Assembly: GCA_903820285.1 (NCBI GenBank) | Contig: CAIJGS010000238.1 | Coordinates: 1-47,296 of the forward strand | Reading direction: 5' to 3' | Origin: an uncultured Verrucomicrobia subdivision 3 bacterium | Lineage (GTDB): Bacteria > Verrucomicrobiota > Verrucomicrobiia > Limisphaerales > UBA11358 | Length of the DNA stretch: 47,296 bases | The notes under the pieces: generated by a model | Seen by the model: the letters and a program-made list of their open reading frames with translations, nothing else | Databases searched by the model: none | What the model was told of the DNA's origin: nothing | Program-made: the position numbers and the translations under genes | In this document: positions 35,801 through 44,305 of the stretch, one piece after another | Numbering within the stretch: position 1 is the first letter of the stretch | Layout of the letters: every line of letters begins with the position of its first letter

Positions 35801-37066
35801 ATCATTCCCCACTTTTGCCCCGTTCAGGTGCGGCTCCACCAATCCCAGACTGGTGACATATAAAACGGCGCGCACCGGCATTTGCGACAGTGTGAAATCT
35901 TTCCGCAGGTGGGTTGCGGCGAGGTAACTCTTTCCATCATTGGTATTAGCGTACGCGGGCGCATTGTCCCGGCCAATCCATTGGCCGGTCCAGCGGCTTT
36001 GCAACACGTAGTTGGTGGCCGGCGAAGTATTGGTGAGCAATAGGATGGCGTTGTATTGGGAATTGAAAGCGGAGCCATTGCCATTTTCCACTGTATAAGA
36101 CTGCGTTGTGGCGGTAGCGGTGAAGGTGCCGATGAAATAGCCGCCGACCGCCGGCGAGCCATTGGCGAAGGCATACGTTTGATTGGGACTGAAACTCACG
36201 CCATCTGTGATGCGAAAAACGGATCCGCCGGCGGCGGCACCACGGGTGTCTGCCAGCAGCGCCATCACCGTGTAGGACTGGCCCACCGTCAGGTTTTTCA
36301 ACGTCGCCGTATTGGCCGTACTCCCGTATAGACCATGCGTCAAAATGCTGTTGAGTGCGGTATCACCGGTGGTGGCGCCGCCGGTCAGGTAACTTCCATA
36401 CAGCGCATAACCGCTACCGGCAATGGCCACTTTGCCGGAGGTGGCGTAGTCGGCAAAGGTGTAACCGTTCACGGTTCGTGCCCCCGAGCCGCCGAAATCC
36501 ACGCCGTAAACTTCATTGCTGGTGGCACCGGCCAGGCTGAGCACTGAATTATTGGTGAAGATGCCTTGTGCCCCCCAAGTGATCTGGGCCGTCACAACCG
36601 GTGCATTGGTGAGTAACAAGCCCATGCTCCAGGAGGCAGGCGGACTCCAGTCCGAAGGTTGGCCGTATTTGTCCCAGACCTGCACGTGCCAATAACATAC
36701 TTGATCCGTCGCCAAGGGTGATCCGGCATAGGAAATTTGAGAAGCTTGATTCGTGATCACCTGACCGGTGTCCCACAAGTCGCCCAGATTATTGGTCAGG
36801 TTTTGCAACGAGCTGGCGACCTCGATCCGGTAGCCGGTCAGGTATTGTCCCCGTTCACCAGGTACAGTCGCCACGATCTGCCAGCTTAACCTTGGGCTGG
36901 TCTCGGTCAGGCCAAGGGGATTCAGTTTTGATTCACACTGCAAATCCACCGGCATGACGGCGGCAATCGCGGAACCGGTCAACAGCAAGATGAGCCAGCA
37001 GCCACTTGCGATCAGACTGCCTCGCTGGCAAACTGTCCCCATCGCATATGCAACGATTTTAACCAT
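32897..37066 (-). CDS. GH78 alpha-L-rhamnosidase A, multidomain (1389 aa)
   Basis: Secreted enzyme cleaving terminal alpha-L-rhamnosides. The signal peptide ends near residue 36. Order of parts: FnIII-like domain (MPVDLQCESKLNPLGL to WSMGLL, 37-150); an inserted beta-rich domain of about 195 residues (about 155-350: ITWGAQGIF, RTVNGYTFADYATSG, YNAILLLT); the rhamnosidase N-domain (VTSLGLVEPHLNGAKVGNDY); VYVVNFGQNFAGWARL; then the (alpha/alpha)6 barrel with the catalytic motif TDCPQRDERMGWCDG (709-723) and TSMWEQWNSV (972-981). A C-terminal beta domain is followed by a jelly roll (about 1135-1310) and a terminal module (about 1320-1389, LSGTNGTPNSGYTWLAATN). The ATG at 37066 has an AAAGGA site four bases upstream, one of few in this window. 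Confidence 0.94.
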   Translation of the reverse strand: MVKIVAYAMGTVCQRGSLIASGCWLILLLTGSAIAAVMPVDLQCESKLNPLGLTETSPRLSWQIVATVPGERGQYLTGYRIEVASSLQNLTNNLGDLWDTGQVITNQASQISYAGSPLATDQVCYWHVQVWDKYGQPSDWSPPASWSMGLLLTNAPVVTAQITWGAQGIFTNNSVLSLAGATSNEVYGVDFGGSGARTVNGYTFADYATSGKVAIAGSGYALYGSYLTGGATTGDTALNSILTHGLYGSTANTATLKNLTVGQSYTVMALLADTRGAAAGGSVFRITDGVSFSPNQTYAFANGSPAVGGYFIGTFTATATTQSYTVENGNGSAFNSQYNAILLLTNTSPATNYVLQSRWTGQWIGRDNAPAYANTNDGKSYLAATHLRKDFTLSQMPVRAVLYVTSLGLVEPHLNGAKVGNDYFVPGWTDYSKRVYYRAYDVTSLLQSGTNTLGAILGDGWFRGNISILGQNYYGSKTRLDAELHLFYANGTNQVIVSDSSWSAGFGPIRQSDIQSGEYYNAQLEVPGWDRPGYTNATWTAVTTGASVTPLITAAPAEPVCTNQTITPIAITQPQPGVYVVNFGQNFAGWARLTLSNQPAGGAVVMRFAEWLNPDGTVNRANLRSAAATDTYICKGGVETWEPHFTYHGFQYVQVQGLAQAPTTKTFTGVVVHSGLAETGAFQCSNDLINHIYSNMLWSVRANSFDIPTDCPQRDERMGWCDGTEVMRSAMFMAQSESFYGKWYQDMVDGKLDATTFPQMAPSPHKNFGFASGWSDCGVLLPYWVYQTYGDTRLASRFYADMQSHMQHYAATAITYIGQSGSYSDWLATDTSTPGNLMSTAFYAGCASEMAELALVLGKPADAAAYGLLFTNICSAFQANFVSSDGTVGSGSESGYVLALHFNLLTPAQRQLAAAKLVNAVQAQNGHISTGMVTTHWLLSTLTASGRSDLAYQMLAKTDYPSWGYWIKLGATSMWEQWNSVNADGTINTACYNYPMDSLNHANLGTCAEWFYQGILGIDLLSPGFAKILINPQPGGALTSAQGYYDSIAGRIGSAWQLTNNLLTLNVTIPANATAEIHVPTTNAAAITESGLPAAGAPGVTYVGVSNNAAIYTVGSGTYSFTSPFLVSATLPVSVFNFSFEANVASGPGTETTTVPTGWSEFNQGGSGDIGSQWAGGVDYTVSTPLASPADGNQYCFINMFNAGVTGGIYQDVGALQPNTTYTLTVAIGSRSDRLNSPGTILLVNGGNDGGAVLASGGGLPTAQNSWQDYTVSFTSGAVVSGDLTIVLSVPGNGTTIQADFDNVRLVATPVSLKVPELGVLKVTGTNLILSGTNGTPNSGYTWLAATNLSAPIHWKTNSTGTLDGAGAFSNGIPINASQPVGFFQLRVP

Positions 37067-37183
37067 GTGTCCTTTCAGTTAAAATCGGATGGGCCATCCA
37101 CACCGAAACGGTTTTCACCGCAACCGCGTTTCCACCGAAGGTCAAAGCGAAAGCTGGGCGCATTTCCTAAAATTATGAGCATG

Positions 37184-37199
37184 GTATGATGCGTATGAT
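37184..37199 (-). promoter_or_regulatory. Candidate regulator site: direct heptamer repeat
   Basis: GTATGAT occurs at 37184-37190 and 37193-37199, separated by two bases, about 120 bases before the GH78 A start. The 7-2-7 spacing recalls NarL-family sites, although those are usually inverted. The rest of the 267-base gap (37067-37333) shows only a short ATCACC/GGTGAT hairpin at 37247-37264 and no gene. Confidence 0.25.
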
Positions 37200-37333
37200 A
37201 AGCGACGCACCTGAATCGGCAAATGCCCCAAAACGGTTAAACCCGCATCACCGAAACAGGTGATACCCAAAAACAAATACAAGTCCGGGTGTTGGCCGGA
37301 ATCTCCTGTTTCCATGTGAACAGAAGCTCTGGT

Positions 37334-40300
37334 TTAACGCAGGTGCCGGGATTCAGAAACGAATTGGTATTGGCCGGAGCCGACTTGCAAAACGACGCAA
37401 CCATCTTCCTGCCGCAGAAATTGGATTCCTTCCGCCTGACTCAGCGGCTGGCCGTTTTCGGTGACTGATCCCACAGTTTTCGCCGGCACATAAACCGTGG
37501 CCGTGGTATTCGCAGGGATGGCAACCTTCAACGTAAATTTGCTGCCCTCAGAATTCCAATCGCTGGCGATCGTGCCGCGGATGGAATCATAGCTAGCCTG
37601 GCACCAAGTGACTTCCCGAACCGGCCGCGGGTGAATCGTGAAGGACTGGTAGCCGGGATGCTGCTCGTCGGGATTCAGCCCGGCAATGTTGCGCCAAAGC
37701 CATTCGCTGACCGCGCTGTGCGTCCAATGATTGAGGGACAGATTTTGCGTGTTGGCGTTAAAGGCCTCCCAGAAGGTGGTGTTGCATTCGGCCATGTAAC
37801 CCCAGGAAGGTTCATCGCGCTGGTTCATCATTTTGGCAACGTCCGCCTGATAACCGGCGTCGGCCAAGGCGAGCAACATTTCAACACTGCTCCAAAACCC
37901 GGTCGTCGGATGATGTTTGTTCCGGACCACCAATTCATCGAGCCGCTTGGCGGCCAAAGAACGCAGCGGCTCATCGAGGAGGCCAAAACGCAGCGCGAGC
38001 GCATAGCTGCCCTGGGTATCGCCCAAGTCGGTGGCGTCATAGCCATAGGCAGCCGAAATAATTTCAACGGGCTGATCATTTTGACCGCTCACTTCCACCT
38101 TGCCGCCTTCGATGATGGACTGTTCTTCGGTTGTGTTTCCCCGGCGGATAACGAGGTGAAGATTTTTGATTTGATTGAGCGCCGGATCACCACCGAGCAC
38201 ATCATTGTGCACCGTGAAATTCCATTTTCCGTTACTGGCCAGGGCGCGAACATTGGCGGTCACGTCACGCATGACGGTTTGGCCGGGAACCCGGCCGCCA
38301 ATGATCCCCGTAGCACTAACATGGTCTTTCACAAACCCCTGCCGGATGCCTTGGAATAAGGCCTGATATTTCGCTGCCTCAGCCGTTCGCCCCAAGGCTT
38401 GAGCCATGCGGGATAACAGGTCGGCGGAGTGCGCAAAGAAGGCGGTCGCACCAATCTCTCTGGGCGTCTCTGCGCCGGCGCTCAACCAGTCGCCCCAGTC
38501 CTGGCCACGATTGTTCCGCCAGCGCAAGTCGGGATTGCTGGCATGAATGGCCTCCACCCAGCGCTGTGCGGCTGCGAAATGGTCGGCCAGCAGCCGGCGG
38601 TCGCCGGTGTTCACATAGACTTCCCACGGGAGCGAGACGCCCGCATCCCCCCATCCCGGCGACCCCACGCAGGTGGTGGTGCCGCGCAAATGGGCATGCG
38701 GCGCAATGTCGGTAAAACGGCCATCGGGCGCCTGATCATCCCGGATATCGGCGGCATATTTGGTCAGCAGCGGGGCGGTGTCGAAATTGAGCAGCAATGA
38801 CTGCACACAGGGCCGGATGTCGCCCATCCAAGCGACTCGTTCGGAGCGCGCGGCGCAACCGTTCGGCACATCGAACAACAGGTTGGCCTGGGTCCAGGCC
38901 GCCGCCGACCGGATGCGGTTATACAATTCGTTTGAGCATTCGAAATGCCCCGCTATCGCGGCATCAGTGCGCACGTTGACCGCCACCAGGGTGTCGGGTT
39001 TCAACTGGCCAGGCAGCCCAGACAGTTCGACGTAACGGAAACCATGATAGGTGAAGTGCGGTTCCAGTGTGCGCGAACTTTTGCCATCCAAAATGTAATC
39101 CTCCTCCTGCAGCGTGCCCATGAGCGTTCCGATGTCGATATTGCCATCGGGTGAAGTCATCTCTGCATGGCGCAGCCGCACATGCGTGCCGGCCGGGCCA
39201 TCGGCCTGCAACCGGCACCAGCCGGTGAATTCCTGACCGAAATCGAACACATAGACACCCGGCTTGACCTCCTTCACCGCAACGGGCTTAAACTCGCGGA
39301 TCACCCGCACAGGTTGGGTACGATCCCACACCAGCGGCACTTCGTTGCGCGGTTGGGACCAAGCCGGTTGCCAGGCACGGTCATCAAAACCGGGCTGATC
39401 CCAGCCGGACATTTCCCGGCGGCAATCATAACCTTCGCCATCGAGCAAATCTGACCATCGCACCGGGCCATCCAGGGTGCTGCGCCATTGGCCATCTGTC
39501 CCTAGGCGAGCATGGGTGCCGTCCGTCAGTTCCACATCGAGCTGGGCAAGAAATTGCGGGAAATAGCCATAGATGGAGCGCATTTCAAACAGGTTCATAT
39601 GGCCGGCATACCAGCCATACCCAAGCAACGCACCGATGGCATTCGTCCCCTGTCGGAGCAGGCTGGTGACATCCACAGTCTGATATTGGAGGCGCATACC
39701 ATAGTCGGTGTAACCGGGAGCCAGCAGTTCATCCCCCACCCGCTGGCCATTGATCCGCACTTCGTAAAAACCCCGGGCCGAAACGGAAAGCGTGGCGCGG
39801 CGGATTTGGCCGTTAAGATTAAATTCACGGCGCAACAGGGGCACACGCGACACGGTAAATCGTTTCGTTGTATCCGCCATGCCTGCGTCCAACGCCGCAG
39901 AATCCACCAAATCGACCGCCGAGCGGCCATTTACGAGATACTTTTGGGACCATTGTCCGGACTCGATGGAGTCGAAGCAATCCACTCCCGCTCCCACGGC
40001 GATGGACCGTGAGCCATCAAAAACGGAAATGCCGCTCAGCGCGACCCCATAATCCTGGCCATCCCAGCAGGACAGGCGGGTAACCGTCAAACGGACATAA
40101 CGCGCCGTGACCGCCGGAAACTGGAAATGGCACGAGTCATGGCGCGGATTGGGATAATCGTTGGCCGTGTTATCCACCACCAGGTGCGCATCACCAAAAT
40201 CCCGCTGATCCGCTGCTTCAACTTTGAAGCGCAGCGGAAACATCGCAGTGCGAAAATCACTATTCTGGCCCGGCGGACGGGCAGGTAGGAGATCCACCGC

Positions 40301-40861
40301 ATCCATCCGTTTGCTTACCCCAAGGTCGAGAATTATCCGTTTGACGGCATCGGGCTGCGATGCCAGTTCGCTGCGGTAACAGTGGACCGGCGCCAGCGGC
40401 CGGTTGGCCGGGTCCGCGAGGACCGGATCGCTGATCCACTGGGCGCTCCAATCGGAAGGCGAGAGCAATCCCATGCTCCATTTGGCAGGCTGACTCCAAG
40501 CGGACGGTTGGCCGGCGCGATCCCAGGCCTTGATTTTCCAAAAGCATGTTTCGTGGGAAACCAGCGGCTGGCCCGCATAAGTAATTTGGGCGCTGGCATC
40601 GGTCAGGACCTTGCCGCTATCCCAAAGATCGCCAACATTAGCATTGAGATTGTCGGATGATGAAGCCACCAGAATTTGATAAGCCGACTGTTTCTCGCCG
40701 CGTTGATCCGAAGTTAAAACCCAACTCAACTGCGGCTGAACGACGTCCATACCGATAGGATTATCCCGTTGCTCGCAACGCAACTGGCTCACGCCCAATG
40801 CAGCGGCCGCTTTCGCGGTCAGCAGGCACACCAAGAGCCCGCACAGTGTCAAAGTCTTCAT
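37334..40861 (-). CDS. GH78 family protein B with two inserted domains, altered motif
   Basis: A 1175-residue secreted GH78 protein (signal peptide MKTLTLCGLLVCLLTAKAAA). It has the FnIII-like domain (to about 132), then an F5/8-type-C-like domain (about 155-335: RIILDLGVSKRMDAVDLLPA, FQFPAVTARYVRLTVTRLS). The N-domain follows (RGFYEVRINGQRVGDELLAP), then YVFDFGQEFTGWCRL and the helical barrel. Inside the barrel a module of about 90 residues (849-940: RDVTANVRALASNGKWNFTV, HNDVLGGDPALNQIKNLHLV) interrupts the loop before the GSYALALRFGLL helix. The usual DCPQRDERxGWxGD motif reads NGCAARSERVAWMGD (667-681): the Glu is kept, but the preceding Asp of DER is Ser. The second motif is TTFWEAFNA (1028-1036). 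It may be a rhamnosidase with altered specificity. The next GH78 gene lies 50 bases upstream. Confidence 0.92.
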   Translation of the reverse strand: MKTLTLCGLLVCLLTAKAAAALGVSQLRCEQRDNPIGMDVVQPQLSWVLTSDQRGEKQSAYQILVASSSDNLNANVGDLWDSGKVLTDASAQITYAGQPLVSHETCFWKIKAWDRAGQPSAWSQPAKWSMGLLSPSDWSAQWISDPVLADPANRPLAPVHCYRSELASQPDAVKRIILDLGVSKRMDAVDLLPARPPGQNSDFRTAMFPLRFKVEAADQRDFGDAHLVVDNTANDYPNPRHDSCHFQFPAVTARYVRLTVTRLSCWDGQDYGVALSGISVFDGSRSIAVGAGVDCFDSIESGQWSQKYLVNGRSAVDLVDSAALDAGMADTTKRFTVSRVPLLRREFNLNGQIRRATLSVSARGFYEVRINGQRVGDELLAPGYTDYGMRLQYQTVDVTSLLRQGTNAIGALLGYGWYAGHMNLFEMRSIYGYFPQFLAQLDVELTDGTHARLGTDGQWRSTLDGPVRWSDLLDGEGYDCRREMSGWDQPGFDDRAWQPAWSQPRNEVPLVWDRTQPVRVIREFKPVAVKEVKPGVYVFDFGQEFTGWCRLQADGPAGTHVRLRHAEMTSPDGNIDIGTLMGTLQEEDYILDGKSSRTLEPHFTYHGFRYVELSGLPGQLKPDTLVAVNVRTDAAIAGHFECSNELYNRIRSAAAWTQANLLFDVPNGCAARSERVAWMGDIRPCVQSLLLNFDTAPLLTKYAADIRDDQAPDGRFTDIAPHAHLRGTTTCVGSPGWGDAGVSLPWEVYVNTGDRRLLADHFAAAQRWVEAIHASNPDLRWRNNRGQDWGDWLSAGAETPREIGATAFFAHSADLLSRMAQALGRTAEAAKYQALFQGIRQGFVKDHVSATGIIGGRVPGQTVMRDVTANVRALASNGKWNFTVHNDVLGGDPALNQIKNLHLVIRRGNTTEEQSIIEGGKVEVSGQNDQPVEIISAAYGYDATDLGDTQGSYALALRFGLLDEPLRSLAAKRLDELVVRNKHHPTTGFWSSVEMLLALADAGYQADVAKMMNQRDEPSWGYMAECNTTFWEAFNANTQNLSLNHWTHSAVSEWLWRNIAGLNPDEQHPGYQSFTIHPRPVREVTWCQASYDSIRGTIASDWNSEGSKFTLKVAIPANTTATVYVPAKTVGSVTENGQPLSQAEGIQFLRQEDGCVVLQVGSGQYQFVSESRHLR

Positions 40862-40911
40862 GGGTTCAATCTGGGAACGGTGGATTTCAATGGAACGTCG
40901 ATGTTATGACA

Positions 40912-43900
40912 TTAGCGGTCGGACGCAAAATGATAATCGCCTGAACCAATCTCCACCACAACCTGACCGGCTTCGAGCTTAACGGATTTCACACCGGCGA
41001 CCTTTGCCAGCGGGTGACTGCCTTCGGTGACCGATTGAATATCGCGTGTCGGCAGGAAGACGGTAGCCGTGGTGTTCGCCGGAATGACCACCTGCAATTC
41101 AAATTTACCGGCGGTTTTATGCCATTCGCAACGGATCGGCCCATGAATCGAATCATAATTCGCTTTGGCCCAGTCGAGGCCGTTGATGTCTGCGGGCTTG
41201 ATGATTATTTTTTTGAAACCCGGCGCTGCGGGATCAGGGCGGATGCCGGCCACATATTCATGCAGCCAGATGTTGAGATCGCCAATCATCATGACGATGT
41301 TGCGGGAATTCATTCCGGAATCGGCGGTGTCGCCATTCCATAATTCCCAGATCGTGGTGGCACCTTTGGAAATCATATAACCCCAGCCAGGATAGGTCGT
41401 CTGCGTCGCAATCGTATAGGCAAGGTCAGGCCGGCCATTGTCCGATAGCACGCGCATCAGATAATGCCCGCCAATCAAGCCGGTCCCGAGGTGATTGTTG
41501 CTCTCCACCGTAATTTTTTCGACCAGATGGGCAAACACTCTCGCCTTCTCCTCCGCCGGCACCATGCCAAACGCCAGCGGGAGAATGCCGGACGTCTGGG
41601 TACCATTGTCGTAATAGCCAAGTTCGGGATGATAGAAACGGTGGTTAAACGCCACTTTAATTCGATCTGCGAGCGTTTCAAAACGTTCGGCATCCGCGTT
41701 TTGACCCAGCAACCGGGCGGACCGCGCCATCAAGCCGAGGTCGTGATAGAAAATCGCCGTGCTCATCAGGCTACCGTCTGTGGTCAGCTTGGGGTCGCTG
41801 GAATTGATCACCGTCATCTCCGCCGGGGATCGGGGAGGAAAGCACCAGTCGCCATACGTGTTCCGCGGCATGACGTCATGATCAAGGAAGGTAGCCATGT
41901 GGTCAGTCCACAGTTTCATCGAGGTGTAATGCTTTTGCAGAATGCCCAAGTCTCCGTATTGATCGTACAGCATGTGTGGAACCATCATGTAGGTGCTGGC
42001 CCAAACCAGACCGTCCTGATACAGCAACCAATAAGCCGGGCAAACGTCCGGCACACTGCCGTCGGGATGCTGATCGTCCTGTATATCAGCCAGCCACTGG
42101 GCATATAGCGGTGCCACGTTGAACAGGTACGATTCGCCTTTGGACACTTCCTGCCGGTCACCCATCCAGCCCTGACGTTCATCGCGGGGCAGATCCGTGG
42201 GCATACTGCGGTAGTTGTCGCGGACGGTCCAATAGATGTTGCTGGCAATCTGGTTGAGCAAGGGATTGGCACAGGCAAACCCACCCGCCCCGGGTAAATC
42301 GTCGTGGACAATTTCGCCTTCAATCGCGTCCAGTCCGGGTTTGCCCGGAAAACCGGTTAACTCCACGTAACGGAAACCATGATAAGTGAAGCGCGGTTCA
42401 TACGTTTCCGTCCCCTGCCCTTTCACCGTGTAAATATCCTCGGCTTTGGCGGAGCGCAGATTATCCGTGTAGATCATGCCATCCGGCAGGAGCGATTCCG
42501 CGTGGCGGAGTTTCACCACGGTGCCAGCTTCCCCGCTGACTTTCAAACGGCACCAGCCCGCAATGTTCTGGCCCAGATCATAGACGTATACCCCCGGCTT
42601 GGGATTGGTAACCGTCAACGGATGAAGCTTGCCCGTGACGCGGATGGGTTCACCAATTTGGGCTGATAACACCGGCGCGCCGGGTTCGACCAACTGCACC
42701 GGCTGCCAGTTGGCCTCATTAAATTTCGGCTGGCACCAGCCCGGCATTTCCATCCGGGCATCATATTCCTCGCCGTCATACTCATTGTTGGCGCTGATCG
42801 GACCGGCGGTGGTCAGCTTCCAGGTTCCATCGCTGACAACTTCGCCCGTTGTGCCATCGGCATATTCGATGTTCAGTTGCAGCCGCAATTTGGGATAACC
42901 ATAGGACCGCAGGCTCGAACGCGTGTCAAAAAAACGGCCGTTGCCGAGGATAACGCCCACGGCGTTGTCACCCCGACCGAGCTGCTCGGTCACGTCATAC
43001 GTCCGGTAAAATGCCCGTTTCTCATATTCCGAAAGCGCGGGGGCCAAAACATCATCACCCACCTTTTTACCATTCAAATAGAGTTCAAATAGTCCCAACC
43101 CGCAGGCATAAGCCGTGGCACGGCGAACTTTTTTCTCCACGGCAAATTCATGCCGCAAGTAACGGGCAGGCAGCCGCCGGTCGCCATTTTGAATAATCCC
43201 CCACGTTTGTGTGCCGTAAACGCCCAGCGGCTTGGCCGCCACCCATGCGTGGTCGTCGAAAGCCGGGGACGTCCATCCATCCTTGGCATCGGTGGCACAC
43301 TTCCATTGGTCATCCGTGGTCAGTAAAAAATCTTTCCCCGGGCCCAACCGAACCTTCAGCTTGCACAGCAAGCCCGCCGGGTTGGGCGAATTCCCGACAT
43401 TGCGCGCGACCACCTCCAGCACATTCCGGCCCGGTTTCAAATAAGTACCGATGGCAATGGTTGCCGGCGCACTCCAACTGTCACCATGGCCGGCTTCCTG
43501 ACCATTGAAATACAGTTGGTATTGATCGTCCGCCGTAATATTGATGATCGCCGAACCCGCCGTCGCATCCGCCGGCAGCTCAAAAACGCGGCGGAAGTAG
43601 CGGGTGCAAACCGGCGCGCTCTCTGCCGGATTTCCCTCGGGAAACCAGATCCATTGCGCCCCGGCAAAATCATTGGTTTTTTCGCCCTGATCCAGTCCAA
43701 TCCAGTTCCCGTGCCAGTCGCTTTGATTGAGCAATCCCATGCTCCACCTGGCCGGCGTGCTCCAGGCCGAGGCCCGGCCAGCCTTGTCCCAAATTTTGAC
43801 CTTCCAGAAACAGGGCGTTCCGGACGCCAGCGGTTTGCCGCCATAAAGAATGCCGGTCGTTTCATCACTGGAAATCCTGCCGCTGTCCCACAAATCGCCC

Positions 43901-44160
43901 TCATCGTTGCGAAGTGGTTTTTCCCCGCTGGCCACGAGAATTTCATAGGCGGTCTGGGTTTGACCGCGTTCGTCCGACCGCACCTGCCACATCAGCCGCG
44001 GCGGCGCCACGTCAAGGCCCAGGGGATTGACCCGGAATTCACATTGCAAATTCACCGGCATCGTTGCCGCCGACAACGAAAAAATCTCGCCCGACACTAA
44101 AGTTGCGGCAATAACAAAAACCGCGCTCAGCTTACAATTGAACAAGTTCCGGCGATTCAT
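40912..44160 (-). CDS. GH78 alpha-L-rhamnosidase C
   Basis: Secreted alpha-L-rhamnosidase, 1082 residues from the ATG at 44160 (MNRRNLFNCKLSAVFVIAAT); an ATG at 44184 would add eight residues. Numbering below is from 44184. FnIII-like domain to about 150; inserted beta-sandwich at about 173-335 (QWIWFPEGNPAESAPVCTRY, TADDQYQLYFNGQEAGHGDS, LKPGRNVLEVVARN), which matches the sensor domain of the kinase in this locus; rhamnosidase N-domain (CGLGLFELYLNGKKVGDDVL); YVYDLGQNIAGWCRL; barrel with TDLPRDERQGWMGD (663-676, one residue shorter than the family consensus but with DER intact) and TTIWELWNGDT (943-953); C-terminal beta domain with IPANTTATVFLP. It is probably the first structural gene of the GH78 set, 145 bases after the AraC gene. 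Confidence 0.95.
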   Translation of the reverse strand: MNRRNLFNCKLSAVFVIAATLVSGEIFSLSAATMPVNLQCEFRVNPLGLDVAPPRLMWQVRSDERGQTQTAYEILVASGEKPLRNDEGDLWDSGRISSDETTGILYGGKPLASGTPCFWKVKIWDKAGRASAWSTPARWSMGLLNQSDWHGNWIGLDQGEKTNDFAGAQWIWFPEGNPAESAPVCTRYFRRVFELPADATAGSAIINITADDQYQLYFNGQEAGHGDSWSAPATIAIGTYLKPGRNVLEVVARNVGNSPNPAGLLCKLKVRLGPGKDFLLTTDDQWKCATDAKDGWTSPAFDDHAWVAAKPLGVYGTQTWGIIQNGDRRLPARYLRHEFAVEKKVRRATAYACGLGLFELYLNGKKVGDDVLAPALSEYEKRAFYRTYDVTEQLGRGDNAVGVILGNGRFFDTRSSLRSYGYPKLRLQLNIEYADGTTGEVVSDGTWKLTTAGPISANNEYDGEEYDARMEMPGWCQPKFNEANWQPVQLVEPGAPVLSAQIGEPIRVTGKLHPLTVTNPKPGVYVYDLGQNIAGWCRLKVSGEAGTVVKLRHAESLLPDGMIYTDNLRSAKAEDIYTVKGQGTETYEPRFTYHGFRYVELTGFPGKPGLDAIEGEIVHDDLPGAGGFACANPLLNQIASNIYWTVRDNYRSMPTDLPRDERQGWMGDRQEVSKGESYLFNVAPLYAQWLADIQDDQHPDGSVPDVCPAYWLLYQDGLVWASTYMMVPHMLYDQYGDLGILQKHYTSMKLWTDHMATFLDHDVMPRNTYGDWCFPPRSPAEMTVINSSDPKLTTDGSLMSTAIFYHDLGLMARSARLLGQNADAERFETLADRIKVAFNHRFYHPELGYYDNGTQTSGILPLAFGMVPAEEKARVFAHLVEKITVESNNHLGTGLIGGHYLMRVLSDNGRPDLAYTIATQTTYPGWGYMISKGATTIWELWNGDTADSGMNSRNIVMMIGDLNIWLHEYVAGIRPDPAAPGFKKIIIKPADINGLDWAKANYDSIHGPIRCEWHKTAGKFELQVVIPANTTATVFLPTRDIQSVTEGSHPLAKVAGVKSVKLEAGQVVVEIGSGDYHFASDR

Positions 44161-44197
44161 GGGTTGTGATTGAATGGGTAACATTGAGATCAGGACC

Positions 44198-44209
44198 GCG
44201 CGTACGCGC
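44198..44209. promoter_or_regulatory. 12-bp perfect GC-rich palindrome upstream of GH78 C
   Basis: GCGCGTACGCGC is self-complementary and lies about 40 bases upstream of the GH78 C start, in the gap after the AraC-family gene. It could be an operator. The gap 44161-44305 shows no clear promoter or terminator. Confidence 0.25.
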
Positions 44210-44305
44210 TCGGCGACACATGGTTCATGCCGGAATTGAACCAGTTAAGCCAAGATTCAACAATGGAGACAATGACCTATTCAGTGGATATTTTGGCAAA
44301 CCGCT

